Below are positions 27,171 to 35,411 of a stretch of 43,475 nucleotides of DNA, piece by piece. The translations under genes were made by a program, and so were the position numbers. The stretch is from Halieaceae bacterium MED-G27. GTDB taxonomy: Bacteria; Pseudomonadota; Gammaproteobacteria; Pseudomonadales; Halieaceae. The stretch is taken from NCBI GenBank assembly GCA_002456975.1, contig NTKA01000011.1:1-43475 (forward strand). The letters run 5' to 3'. Every line of letters begins with the position of its first letter. Within the stretch, counting starts at the first letter, position 1. A model generated the notes under the pieces. It was given only the letters and a program-made list of their open reading frames with translations, searched no databases and had not been told where the DNA came from.

Positions 27171-28562
27171 ATGACTACAGCAGTCGATTTAACACAATTT
27201 TCGGACTACAAAGTCGCAGACATTGCTCTGGCTGATTGGGGTCGCAGGGAGCTCGCGATTGCTGAGACTGAGATGCCTGCACTGATGACGCTCCGCGAGC
27301 GCCTAAAGGCAGAACAGCCATTAGCTGGTGCAAAGATTCTGGGCTGTATCCACATGACGATTCAGACCGGCGTATTAATCGAGACGCTAGTAGATCTCGG
27401 TGCTGAAGTTCGATGGTCTAGCTGCAATATTTTCTCAACCCAAGACCACGCTGCCGCTGCGATTGCGGCAGGCGGTGTGCCAGTCTTTGCCTGGAAGGGT
27501 GAGACCGAACCAGAGTATGAGTGGTGTATCGAGCAGACCATTCTTAAGGATGGCAAGCCTTGGGATGCCAACATGATTCTGGATGATGGTGGCGATCTAA
27601 CTGCGATGCTGCACAACAAGTATCCAGAGATGTTGGAGCGAATTCACGGCATTACCGAGGAGACAACCACCGGCGTACATCGATTGTATGAAATGTTGGA
27701 AGAGGGGACGCTCAAAGTTCCTGCCATTAACGTCAACGACGCCGTAACCAAGTCGAAGAACGACAACAAATACGGGTGCCGGCACAGCCTAAACGACGCG
27801 ATAAAACGTGGCCTCGATCACCTGCTGGCAGGTAAGCGGGCACTGGTTCTGGGCTACGGTGATGTGGGCAAAGGCTCGGCTCAGAGCCTTCGACAAGAGG
27901 GAATGATTGTTAGGGTCACCGAGGTCGATCCTATCTGCGCCATGCAGGCCTGCATGGATGGCTACGAGGTAGTCTCTCCTTACATTAACGGGGTTAACGA
28001 CGGTACCGACGAGTGCATCGATAAAGCACTACTGGCGAGTACTGACCTGTTGTGCTCAGCCACAGGAAACGTTGATGTTTGTAATGCCGCAATGCTGCGA
28101 GCCCTCAAATCAAGTGCGGTGGTTTGTAATATTGGTCACTTCGACAATGAAATCGACACCGCCTACATGCGTGAAGCTTGGGAGTGGGAAGAAATTAAGC
28201 CACAGGTCCATAAGATCTATAGGGATCGGGACAGTAACGACCACCTGCTACTGCTAGCCGAAGGCCGATTAGTCAACCTAGGTAACGCTACCGGCCACCC
28301 CTCACGCATCATGGATGGCTCGTTTGCCAACCAGGTGCTGGCGCAAATACACCTTTATGAAAAGCGGTTCGCTGACTTGCCTGCCGATCAGCAGTCTGAC
28401 GCCGTTCGAGTAGAGGTCCTACCGAAACACCTCGATGAGCAAGTGGCAGCACTGATGGTCGAAGGTTTCGGCGGCGTTATGACCCGTCTTACCGGGCAGC
28501 AAGGTGATTACATCGGGGTCTCAGTCGACGGACCTTACAAGACCGATAGCTACAAGTACTAA
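27171..28562 (+). CDS. ahcY: Adenosylhomocysteinase
   Basis: A 463-residue NAD-dependent hydrolase that splits S-adenosylhomocysteine to adenosine and homocysteine, relieving product inhibition of methyltransferases. Substrate motifs are [17 protein letters not shown] and [15 protein letters not shown]. The NAD fold is [20 protein letters not shown] near 220, with the C-terminal [11 protein letters not shown]. It has the extra internal segment (about 150-190) typical of the longer proteobacterial form. AGAGGA lies before the ATG, and the gene is co-directional with metK and rsmE. Confidence 0.97.
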   Translation: MTTAVDLTQFSDYKVADIALADWGRRELAIAETEMPALMTLRERLKAEQPLAGAKILGCIHMTIQTGVLIETLVDLGAEVRWSSCNIFSTQDHAAAAIAAGGVPVFAWKGETEPEYEWCIEQTILKDGKPWDANMILDDGGDLTAMLHNKYPEMLERIHGITEETTTGVHRLYEMLEEGTLKVPAINVNDAVTKSKNDNKYGCRHSLNDAIKRGLDHLLAGKRALVLGYGDVGKGSAQSLRQEGMIVRVTEVDPICAMQACMDGYEVVSPYINGVNDGTDECIDKALLASTDLLCSATGNVDVCNAAMLRALKSSAVVCNIGHFDNEIDTAYMREAWEWEEIKPQVHKIYRDRDSNDHLLLLAEGRLVNLGNATGHPSRIMDGSFANQVLAQIHLYEKRFADLPADQQSDAVRVEVLPKHLDEQVAALMVEGFGGVMTRLTGQQGDYIGVSVDGPYKTDSYKY

Positions 28563-28586
28563 ATTTCTAAGTCAACTAACTGGTAA

Positions 28587-28614
28587 ACTCTGTAGGCATG
28601 CGGAGCTACAGAGT
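28587..28614 (+). promoter_or_regulatory. Hairpin with the rsmE start codon in its loop
   Basis: ACTCTGTAG (28587-28595) and CTACAGAGT (28606-28614) form a perfect 9-bp stem. The 10-base loop GCATGCGGAG holds the ATG of rsmE at 28598. No Shine-Dalgarno sequence is evident at normal spacing. In mRNA this could limit or expose initiation, or bind a protein; at the DNA level it could be a dyad operator. Confidence 0.55.
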
Positions 28615-29335
28615 CTACAGCGATTGTCCTCTAGACGTTGGCGCAATAGCGAACCTCGATAAAGGCGCGACCAAGCATTTGGTCGCGGTCTTGAGAGTGC
28701 AGCTGGAAAACACCGTTACGGTGTTTAATGGCGATGGCTTTGACTATCTCTGCTCGGTCGTCGAAATCCATAAGTCCGCGCTCGCGGTCCGTGTCGTATC
28801 AAGATCCTCACCGGACAATGAGTCTCGCCTGGTGACAACGCTGGGCTTGGCGGTATCGAAAGGCGACCGATTTGACTGGGCTATCAAGAAAGCCACCGAA
28901 CTGGGCGTCACCTCAATCGTACCGTTGCTGACAAAGCGGGTTGATGTGCGATTACCCCCAGATCGGTGGGTAAAAAAACGTGCTCATTGGCAGCAGGCAG
29001 TGATTGCTGCCTGCGAACAATCAGGTAGGGCTTATGTGCCAACCGTATGCGATGCACAACCACTGGCAAGCTGGTTACTAACGCTCGAAGCTGACACACG
29101 TTTTGTGCTCGATCCTAGAACCCTGACTGCTGCCAGAACAGCGGACCAACCCGATCATATTGCTCTGCTGATTGGACCCGAGGGCGGACTCACTGATGAG
29201 GAAATTGAACTTGCTATAGCTAGTCAATTCGTTGGCTTGTCATTGGGGCCTCGGGTTATGAGAACCGAAACCGCGCCAATAGCAGCCTTGAGCATCATCG
29301 GAGCAAAGTGGGGCGATTTGAATACCTTTGAGTGA
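28598..29335 (+). CDS. rsmE: 16S rRNA m3U1498 methyltransferase
   Basis: A 245-residue SPOUT methyltransferase that methylates U1498 of 16S rRNA using SAM. The N-terminal PUA-like domain (about 1-70, with HLVAVLRV) is followed by the knotted catalytic domain. That domain has ALLIGPEGGLTDEEIELA near 188 and the C-terminal SLGPRVMRTETAPIAAL. It follows ahcY by 35 bases and may be in the same transcript, functionally fitting because it uses SAM and yields SAH. Its start codon lies in a hairpin loop. Confidence 0.95.
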   Translation: MRSYRVYSDCPLDVGAIANLDKGATKHLVAVLRVQLENTVTVFNGDGFDYLCSVVEIHKSALAVRVVSRSSPDNESRLVTTLGLAVSKGDRFDWAIKKATELGVTSIVPLLTKRVDVRLPPDRWVKKRAHWQQAVIAACEQSGRAYVPTVCDAQPLASWLLTLEADTRFVLDPRTLTAARTADQPDHIALLIGPEGGLTDEEIELAIASQFVGLSLGPRVMRTETAPIAALSIIGAKWGDLNTFE

Positions 29336-29795
29336 CTGATCACTTTCTCACTCGCGAAAAGTCGGTCGGTTGATCGAGGACACGGCCAGATCACAAGCAA
29401 CCATCGACTCAGCGAGATAGCAAACGGATCCTTCGACGCCACTAATCTCATCAATGACTAGTTGCGACTCATCGCTTAGAAAGTCTAGGGAGGGTCAACG
29501 TTATCTGCTCATCTCCCAAGCTGCATTCAAGCCGCATTAAAAGCGCGCTGAATAAATAACACTGTGTAAACCCGGGGGTATTTGTCATAAAGTCAAGCAA
29601 ACCACAGTACCCACCCCTAAAATCGAAACCGAAAAAAGTGCTACTATGAGGTGGAGCGTTTTTGGAATGCGACGCTTTTGAGGTGTGGCACTTATCGAGC
29701 GGGTCGACGCTTGGATGCGATGCGCCATCGACGCTATTCAGCTAGTGGCGTGCGCAAAATCTCTTGCAATACTCACGGCAGGACACCGGAACTAT
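29336..29795. other. Long intergenic region between rsmE and gshB
   Basis: This 460-base gap holds a probable frameshifted small minus-strand gene (29348-29537) and the gshB leader. An extended -10-like TGCTACTAT at 29639-29647 is a weak promoter candidate. The open frame upstream of gshB (from 29685) has no family resemblance before residue 38 and is taken as leader. The pilG gene that adjoins gshB in Pseudomonas is absent here. Confidence 0.5.
29348..29537 (-). pseudogene. Candidate small gene with a one-base frameshift
   Basis: An ATG at 29537 opens a frame reading MRLECSLGDEQITLTL, which soon stops. Moving one base at a CCC run (29488-29490) joins it to a second frame continuing LDFLSDESQLVIDEISGVEG and ending in INRPTFRE with a TGA at 29348. 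Joined, they give about 62 residues of acidic, protein-like composition. The length of 190 bases is 63 codons plus one, as expected for one inserted base. No ribosome site is obvious and no family is recognised. It could be a recent pseudogene, a sequencing error in a real gene, or chance. Confidence 0.35.
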
Positions 29796-30758
29796 ATGAG
29801 CTTGTTTATTGGGGTTGTGATGGACCCCATCTCGATGATCAATCCCGTAAAAGACACAACGCTCGGTCTGCTGGTGTCAGCGCAAGCTCGGGGCCATCGC
29901 CTTGCCTACATGGAGCAGAGTTCTCTGTATTTAAACCATGGCGAGGCAAGAGCCAAGGTGACCGAATTAGTGGTCAAAGCCGAGATGAAAGATTGGTTTG
30001 AGTTTGGCGATTCAGCAGACCTATCCCTGTCTGAGTTTGACGCCATACTGATGCGCAAAGACCCACCTTTTGATATGGAGTTCGTCTACACCACTCAATT
30101 ACTCGAGGTCGCTGAGCGGCAGGGTACGCTCATTGTTAACCGCTGCAGTAGCTTACGCGACTGCAACGAAAAACTTTTCGCAACGCAGTTCCCCCAATGC
30201 TGCCCACCACTGGTTGTCAGCCGCGATATGACAACCCTTAAGGCGTTTCATGCGGAGCATAAAGACGTCATTTTCAAGCCACTTGATGGCATGGGTGGTC
30301 AGTCAATATTCCGGGTATCCGAGCGCGACCCCAACTTAAACGTTGTGCTGGAAACCCTTACCAACCAAGGCACCGTCTCGATTATGGGCCAGCAGTTTCT
30401 GCCCGACATTAAGGGTGGCGACAAGCGGATTCTCATGATTAATGGCGAGCCGGCACCTTACTGCCTGGCGCGGTTGCCAACTGCAGGTGAACATCGTGGC
30501 AATCTGGCAGCGGGTGGTACGGGTGAGGTCAGAGCACTCACCGAGAGAGACCGCTGGATCGCAACCGAGGTTGGACCTAGTTTGCGGGAACGCGGACTGC
30601 TTTTTGTTGGACTCGATGTGATTGGGGACTATCTCACTGAAATCAATGTCACAAGTCCAACTTGCATGCGCGAGATAGACCGTGCCGAAAATACCCAGAT
30701 AGCCGAGCAAGTTATCGCATCGATTGAGCAGCACTGTGGACAGCCTGCTCACCACTGA
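29796..30758 (+). CDS. gshB: Glutathione synthetase
   Basis: A 320-residue ATP-grasp ligase joining gamma-glutamylcysteine to glycine. The family opening SLFIGVVMDPISMINPVKDTTL shows that the ATG at 29796 is the start; an upstream GTG frame is not part of the family. ATP-grasp motifs are DAILMRKDPPFDMEFVYTT, VIFKPLDGMGGQSIFRV near 183, GDKRILMINGEP, and the C-terminal GLDVIGDYLTEINVTSPTCMRE metal site. It overlaps the next gene, a TonB-like protein, by 23 bases, as in Pseudomonas. Confidence 0.96.
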   Translation: MSLFIGVVMDPISMINPVKDTTLGLLVSAQARGHRLAYMEQSSLYLNHGEARAKVTELVVKAEMKDWFEFGDSADLSLSEFDAILMRKDPPFDMEFVYTTQLLEVAERQGTLIVNRCSSLRDCNEKLFATQFPQCCPPLVVSRDMTTLKAFHAEHKDVIFKPLDGMGGQSIFRVSERDPNLNVVLETLTNQGTVSIMGQQFLPDIKGGDKRILMINGEPAPYCLARLPTAGEHRGNLAAGGTGEVRALTERDRWIATEVGPSLRERGLLFVGLDVIGDYLTEINVTSPTCMREIDRAENTQIAEQVIASIEQHCGQPAHH

Positions 30759-31437
30759 CTATCGCGAACCCAGTCGTCTGCCACTAGCGACCTCGGCGTC
30801 CATCCTGATCCACCTCGGTCTCTTTCTCGGACTCAGTACATCGCTTGCCATGACGATCATCAAAGATCCCTCCGTTGCTGTCACAGTGACTCTGACACCC
30901 TCGACCCAAGCCCCTACCGATGCCTCGCATTTCGCCAACAGTAACCAGATGTCTAACGCAGGCTTAGCAAATGAATTAACAACTGGGCAAACCCAAGCAT
31001 CTCTCGCAATAATGCGTGAAGAAACTGAGCAGGGGCCCAGCGCCGAAGCACTCTTTGAGGAAGTCGCCTTGTTACAAGGCGAAGTGGCAGAAATACAGCA
31101 GGCACAAAATACCCGCTTGGGATCGGTTGCGGCGCGACGGGCTTTGGATGCGGACTACCTCAGACGCTGGACTCGACGGGTTGAAGCCGTGGGTAATGCC
31201 GCTATCAATGGCGCGTCAGGACAGCGGGCCAGCGGCGATGTTCGCCTGCTCGTTGTAGTGTCTAAGCCAGGGGAGTTGCTCGATGTCCGGATCCTTAACT
31301 CCTCAGGATTTTCCCATTTAGACCGCGCGGCGTTGCAAACAGTTCGAGATGCCGCACCGTATCCAAAATTCCCACCCGCTTTAGCGCAACAAGTCGATAA
31401 ACTAGAGATCGTGCGAATTTGGCAATTTAGGCCATAA
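30736..31437 (+). CDS. TonB-family protein (TonB3-like)
   Basis: A 233-residue protein from the GTG at 30736, or 237 from a TTG at 30724; both overlap gshB. One transmembrane anchor (about residues 18-43, SASILIHLGLFLGLSTSLAM) is followed by a low-complexity periplasmic linker and a coiled coil (EALFEEVALLQGEVAEIQQAQN). The C-terminal TonB domain ends at about 225 (DVRLLVVVSKPGELLDVRILNSSG continuing to RIWQFRP). At the same place in P. aeruginosa is tonB3, required for twitching motility and not for iron uptake. The nearby pilTU pair fits that, but the function here is inferred. Confidence 0.85.
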   Translation: MDSLLTTDYREPSRLPLATSASILIHLGLFLGLSTSLAMTIIKDPSVAVTVTLTPSTQAPTDASHFANSNQMSNAGLANELTTGQTQASLAIMREETEQGPSAEALFEEVALLQGEVAEIQQAQNTRLGSVAARRALDADYLRRWTRRVEAVGNAAINGASGQRASGDVRLLVVVSKPGELLDVRILNSSGFSHLDRAALQTVRDAAPYPKFPPALAQQVDKLEIVRIWQFRP

Positions 31438-31452
31438 CAAAGGTCCATTAGG

Positions 31453-32040
31453 ATGGCAGCAAGCCCAACAAAAAGTATTCAGCGGACGACAGACTCGTTG
31501 CGCGATCACCTGCTGATCGCGACACCAAGTATTGGTCGCGGATTTTTTAAAGGCTCAGTTGCCTACATCTGCGAACACGGCGAGGCGGGTGCTATGGGCG
31601 TCGTAATCAATAAGCCGTTAGACCTGCACCTCGCCGATATCTTTGAGCATCTTTCAATACAGCCTCTCCTAAGCTACGACGAGGAAGTCGTCATGGCAGG
31701 CGGCCCGGTTAAAGTAGACCGGGGCTTTGTTCTGCACAGTAACGAGCTGAGCTGGGAAGCAACGCTGAATGTTAGCGATACGATTAGTTTGACCACATCC
31801 AAAGATGTATTGGCCGCGATTGCCGCAGGCGACGGCCCCGAGCAACATCTGGTCGCGCTTGGCTACGCTGGGTGGTCTGCAGGCCAACTCGAGGAGGAGC
31901 TGGCACAGAATAGCTGGCTCACCATCCAAGCAGATCCCAAGGTTCTCTTTGATACCCCCCACAGCGATCGATTAGATGCGGCTGGGCAGCTGCTGGGTAT
32001 CGATATCCGGCTACTGTCGTCACACGCTGGACACAGCTAA
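31453..32040 (+). CDS. algH: YqgE/AlgH family protein
   Basis: A 195-residue protein of the UPF0301 (YqgE/AlgH) family. It has the opening LRDHLLIATPSIGRGFFKGSVAYICEH, followed by GAMGVVINKPLD, the VMAGGPVKVDRGFVLH block near 78-93, and ALGYAGWSAGQLEEEL near 135. The biochemical role is not established; AlgH affects alginate regulation in Pseudomonas. It is followed after 3 bases by ruvX, with which it is nearly always paired. Confidence 0.95.
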   Translation: MAASPTKSIQRTTDSLRDHLLIATPSIGRGFFKGSVAYICEHGEAGAMGVVINKPLDLHLADIFEHLSIQPLLSYDEEVVMAGGPVKVDRGFVLHSNELSWEATLNVSDTISLTTSKDVLAAIAAGDGPEQHLVALGYAGWSAGQLEEELAQNSWLTIQADPKVLFDTPHSDRLDAAGQLLGIDIRLLSSHAGHS

Positions 32041-32043
32041 ATC

Positions 32044-32460
32044 ATGCGCAGCACAACAATCCTCGCTTTCGACTATGGCTTGTCTCAGATCGGCGTAGCG
32101 ATAGGCAACACAGTGACTAAAACAGCGCGCCCTCTCTATTTAGTTACAGCCACTCAAGGTAAGCCAGACTGGCCTTCGATAGAGCAGCTCATTGATGAGT
32201 GGCAGCCGCTAAAGCTGGTCGTAGGCGCGCCGGTGAACCGTGAGGGTGTCGATAACACCATGCTGAGTCATTGCGAACGATTTGCTCGGCAACTAGAAGG
32301 GCGATTTGGCCTTAAGGTGACCATGGTCGATGAGAGTTACAGCTCGAAAGAAGCGAAGTCGCTAGCAAGTACCGAAGGGCATAGCAGCGATTATAAAGAC
32401 GCCCCAATCGATCATTATGCGGCGGCAATATTTCTTAGCGACTTTTTAGCTGACACCTAA
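32044..32460 (+). CDS. ruvX: RuvX/YqgF Holliday junction resolvase-like protein
   Basis: A 138-residue RNase H-fold protein. The N-terminal FDYGLSQIGVAIGN carries the first catalytic Asp. LVVGAPVNREGVDN is the second strand, VDESYSSKEA contains the acidic Glu, and IDHYAAAIFL near the C-terminus holds the last Asp. Family members act in 16S rRNA 5'-end processing and possibly Holliday junction resolution. Its stop overlaps the pilU stop on the other strand by 4 bases. In Pseudomonas pyrR, pyrB and pyrC follow ruvX; here they do not. Confidence 0.95.
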   Translation: MRSTTILAFDYGLSQIGVAIGNTVTKTARPLYLVTATQGKPDWPSIEQLIDEWQPLKLVVGAPVNREGVDNTMLSHCERFARQLEGRFGLKVTMVDESYSSKEAKSLASTEGHSSDYKDAPIDHYAAAIFLSDFLADT

Positions 32461-33614
32461 CTGCCTTTGTCTTGCCACCACTTATCGCGGAAATGGGGAT
32501 CCGTCGCATCAACCTCAAGCGATGAGCGGCCCGACGTGGCGCGGGACTGTCCAGCCAACTTAATGGCAAGGCGCACGTCATTCTCCGATTCAGCGGCGCG
32601 AAGTGCCTGATCCGATGCGATGAGGCCCTGCTTGTAAGCCCCGATAATAGCCTGATCAAAAGTCTGCATGCCCTGATCGATGGAGCGCTTGATCAAATCT
32701 GGGATTCGATTGACCTCCCCGTCGCGGATGTACTCCTGCATCAGCATCGTCGACAACATCAACTCCACTACGGCGACGCGCCCAGAGCTGCCTTTGCGCG
32801 GAATCAGCTGCTGACCCACGACAGCTCTTAGGTTAATAGAAAGATCCATCCAGAGGCGTTTCACGTGTTCGTCGGGGAAAAAGCTCTGCACGCGTTCCAG
32901 CGCCTGTTTGGCGCCAGTCGCGTGCAGCGTGCATAAACACAAATGCCCCGTCTCTGCGTAAGATAGCGCCATTTTCATGGTTTCAGCGTCTCTAATCTCG
33001 CCGATCATGATAACGTTCGGTGCCTGACGGAGTGCAGTTTTAAGCGCTACCTCATAAGAGTCAGTATCGATACCAACCTCGCGCTGACTAACAATCGACC
33101 GCTTATGGCTGTGGACAAATTCGATAGGGTCCTCAACCGTGATGATATGGTCGTCGCGCTCAGAATTACGGTAGTCGACCATGGCCGCGAGTGTCGTCGA
33201 CTTACCAGCACCGGTGGCACCAACCACCATCACCAAACCGCGCTTCAGCAAACTCAGTTCTTTTAATTTAGCGGGAAGACCGAGTTCAGCAAAACTTTGG
33301 ACCTCGTCTTTAATTCGGCGAACCACAAGCGCCGGTTGCGTCCGCTGGGTATAAGCAGATGCCCTGAATCGACCCAGCTCAGAATCCTCAATGGCATAGT
33401 TAGCATCGCCCGAGATCGTGAACTGCTCGAACAAAGACTCCGACATGCTGGAATGAAGTATTGAGCGAACTGCTTCCTGCGACAGAGGCTCCGAATCACC
33501 GGGAGAAAGTGCGCCATCGACCTTGTAAGTCGGTGCAGCACCTACCGTTAAAAAGCCATCGGAGGTGTCGAGGTCAACAATCTTTTTTAAAAATACTTGT
33601 AAGTCTATAGTCAT
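32457..33614 (-). CDS. pilU: Type IV pilus retraction ATPase PilU
   Basis: A 385-residue secretion-type ATPase that supports PilT in pilus retraction. The ATG at 33614 is chosen over a TTG at 33620. Walker A is GATGAGKST (near 135), the Asp box EDPIEFVHSHKRS follows, Walker B is VIMIGEIRDAETM, and the His box TGHLCLCTLHATG. The long C-terminal tail with a basic DKWWQDKGS end is typical of PilU. The gene directly follows the pilT region on the same strand. The original pilT stop codon (TGA, 33617-33619), now out of frame, lies 2 bases before this ATG. Confidence 0.94.
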   Translation of the reverse strand: MTIDLQVFLKKIVDLDTSDGFLTVGAAPTYKVDGALSPGDSEPLSQEAVRSILHSSMSESLFEQFTISGDANYAIEDSELGRFRASAYTQRTQPALVVRRIKDEVQSFAELGLPAKLKELSLLKRGLVMVVGATGAGKSTTLAAMVDYRNSERDDHIITVEDPIEFVHSHKRSIVSQREVGIDTDSYEVALKTALRQAPNVIMIGEIRDAETMKMALSYAETGHLCLCTLHATGAKQALERVQSFFPDEHVKRLWMDLSINLRAVVGQQLIPRKGSSGRVAVVELMLSTMLMQEYIRDGEVNRIPDLIKRSIDQGMQTFDQAIIGAYKQGLIASDQALRAAESENDVRLAIKLAGQSRATSGRSSLEVDATDPHFRDKWWQDKGS

Positions 33615-33616
33615 AG

Positions 33617-33676
33617 TCAAAAGATCGCCTCGGGCGTTTTCGCCTTAGAGCGAGCTGTCGCAATGTCAATGATGTG
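33617..33676 (-). other. Out-of-frame remnant of the PilT C-terminus
   Basis: In a different frame from the pilT ORF this stretch reads HIIDIATARSKAKTPEAIF and then TGA. That closely resembles the usual PilT end (a helix with AREKAK and a final PENF-like sequence). It directly follows the truncated end and stops just before pilU, so it is the lost tail of pilT. Confidence 0.8.
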
Positions 33677-34640
33677 TTTGAAGACATTGATCCATTGTTT
33701 GCATGCCCACTGACTGCCCGGTCTGAATCGCCGAATACATTTGAGCTACCTTGTCTTCCCGAATCAAATTTCGGATGGCAGGTGTGCCTCTCATGATTTC
33801 AAGTGCAGCCACCCGCCCCCCGCTCTTCTTCTTAAGTAACATTTGTGACACCACCGCCATCAGGGACTCGGATAACATCGAGCGCACCATGCCTTTTTCT
33901 TCAGCTGGAAATACATCGATAATTCGATCAACCGTCTTTGCCGCCGATGTGGTGTGTAAGGTGCCAAACACTAGGTGGCCCGTTTCGGCTGCCGTCAGTG
34001 CCAATCGGATGGTCTCTAGATCACGCATCTCACCAACCAAAATGACATCGGGGTCTTCGCGCAAGGCCGATCGCAGCGCCGCCGAAAAACTCTGGGTATC
34101 GCGATGAACCTCTCGCTGATTGACAAGACAGCGCTTGCTTTCATGCAAAAATTCGATCGGATCCTCGATCGTCAGTATGTGGTCGTAGCGCTGATCATTG
34201 ATGTAATCAATCATGGCCGCCAGTGTGGTTGATTTACCTGAGCCCGTAGGACCGGTCACCAGTACTAAACCGCGGGGCATTTGCGCAAACTCCTGAATGA
34301 CATCGGGCATGCCAAGATCTTCTAAAGACAAGATCTTTGACGGAATAGTCCGGAAAACTGCACCGGCGCCACGGCTCTGATTGAAGGCATTGACTCGAAA
34401 TCGTGCAACCCCCGGCACCTCGAAAGAAAAATCAGTTTCTAATTGATCCTCATAGTCGCGACGTTGCTGATCGTTCATTATGTCGTAGATCAGACTCTGT
34501 ACTTCACCGTGATCCATGGGTGGTACATTTACCCGTCTTATTTCACCATCGACGCGAATCATCGGCGGTAGGCCGGCAGAGAGGTGTAGGTCCGATGCAT
34601 TTTGTCTGGCGCTAAATGCTAAAAGCTCCGTAATATCCAT
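33666..34640 (-). CDS. pilT: Type IV pilus retraction ATPase PilT, C-terminally frameshifted
   Basis: The main motor for pilus retraction and twitching, 324 residues as it stands; PilT is normally near 344. The N-terminal domain (ASDLHLSAGLPPMIRVDGEI) is intact, Walker A is GPTGSGKST (130-138), Walker B DVILVGEMRD, and the His box GHLVFGTLHTT. The retraction motif AIRNLIRE is at 288-295. After MDQCLQ (321) the frame ends with THH and a stop. The expected last helix is found downstream in another frame, consistent with loss of about 14 bases near 33677. Whether the cut protein retracts pili is unknown. Confidence 0.92.
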   Translation of the reverse strand: MDITELLAFSARQNASDLHLSAGLPPMIRVDGEIRRVNVPPMDHGEVQSLIYDIMNDQQRRDYEDQLETDFSFEVPGVARFRVNAFNQSRGAGAVFRTIPSKILSLEDLGMPDVIQEFAQMPRGLVLVTGPTGSGKSTTLAAMIDYINDQRYDHILTIEDPIEFLHESKRCLVNQREVHRDTQSFSAALRSALREDPDVILVGEMRDLETIRLALTAAETGHLVFGTLHTTSAAKTVDRIIDVFPAEEKGMVRSMLSESLMAVVSQMLLKKKSGGRVAALEIMRGTPAIRNLIREDKVAQMYSAIQTGQSVGMQTMDQCLQTHH

Positions 34641-34666
34641 GTCACTCCGCCTTACACTTGTTCCGG

Positions 34667-34683
34667 AAGGGGCCCAGCCCCTT
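34667..34683. repeat. Hairpin in the pilT-yggS divergent region
   Basis: AAGGGGC-CCA-GCCCCTT forms a perfect 7-bp stem with a 3-base loop. It is flanked by two copies of TTACACT (34652-34658 and 34683-34689), 31 bases apart. It lies in the 56 bases between divergent pilT and yggS, so it may be a dyad for shared control. Confidence 0.5.
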
Positions 34684-34696
34684 TACACTGCCTATC

Positions 34697-35401
34697 ATGG
34701 ACAGTCGCTTGCTCACTGACAATATCACAAAGGTTCGTTCGCGCATCTCGGCCGCAGTGACAGCTGCAGAGCGGGATCCTGCGAGTGTTGAACTGATTGC
34801 GGTCAGCAAGACAAAACCCGCCAGCTTGATCGAACAAGCCTATGCAGAGGGCTTGCGACACTTTGGAGAAAATTATGTCGCCGAGGCTCTGGAGAAAATT
34901 AACCTCTGTCAGCATCTCAGCATTTGTTGGCATTTCATTGGACCGCTGCAGTCGAACAAGACGCGATCAGTTGCCGAGCACTTTGATTGGATTCACAGTA
35001 TTGATCGTCTGAAGCTGGCGCGCCGACTCAATGATCAGCGACCCAAGTCACTGCCTCCTTTAAACATCTGCCTGCAGACTAATCTCGACCAAGAGCCGAC
35101 GAAGTCGGGCATCACCGATGACGCAGAGTTAACCGATTTGATGACTGCGATTTCCGAAATGCCCCGGCTCCAATTGCGAGGACTGATGGCCATTCCCCCG
35201 GCCAACAATAATTCAAGCAGCCAGCGGCACGCATTTGCCAAAGTGCGTGAGCTTAGTTTGCAATACTGCGCGCCTCTTGGCGCCAATGAGCTATCGATGG
35301 GGATGTCAGGCGATCTTGAGGCGGCTATCGCTGAAGGCGCTACGATGGTCAGGATTGGAACCGATATCTTCGGTACAAGGTATACTGCGCGGCCCAAATG
35401 A
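34697..35401 (+). CDS. yggS: YggS-family PLP homeostasis protein
   Basis: A 234-residue PLP-binding protein of the alanine racemase-like fold (PLPBP), which buffers pyridoxal phosphate. The PLP lysine is in ELIAVSKTKPA near residue 37. Other motifs are RHFGENYVAEALEK, WHFIGPLQSNKTR, INLQTN-like ICLQTNLDQEPTKSG, and LSMGMSGDLEAAI with VRIGTDIFG at the C-terminus. The ATG at 34697 matches the family; the frame upstream is not conserved. No ribosome site is visible. If the TACACT at 34684-34689 is a -10 box, the mRNA would be nearly leaderless. proC follows. Confidence 0.94.
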   Translation: MDSRLLTDNITKVRSRISAAVTAAERDPASVELIAVSKTKPASLIEQAYAEGLRHFGENYVAEALEKINLCQHLSICWHFIGPLQSNKTRSVAEHFDWIHSIDRLKLARRLNDQRPKSLPPLNICLQTNLDQEPTKSGITDDAELTDLMTAISEMPRLQLRGLMAIPPANNNSSSQRHAFAKVRELSLQYCAPLGANELSMGMSGDLEAAIAEGATMVRIGTDIFGTRYTARPK

Positions 35402-35411
35402 GGATGTCGGT

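Noticed and set aside
29685-29795. Upstream extension of gshB (37 extra residues from a GTG)
   Set aside because: The extension lacks GshB similarity, and the family N-terminus begins exactly at the ATG at 29796.
35235-35411. Upstream extension of proC overlapping yggS
   Set aside because: The NADP-binding motif begins right after the TTG at 35412, which has a good ribosome site; the upstream part is the other frame of yggS.
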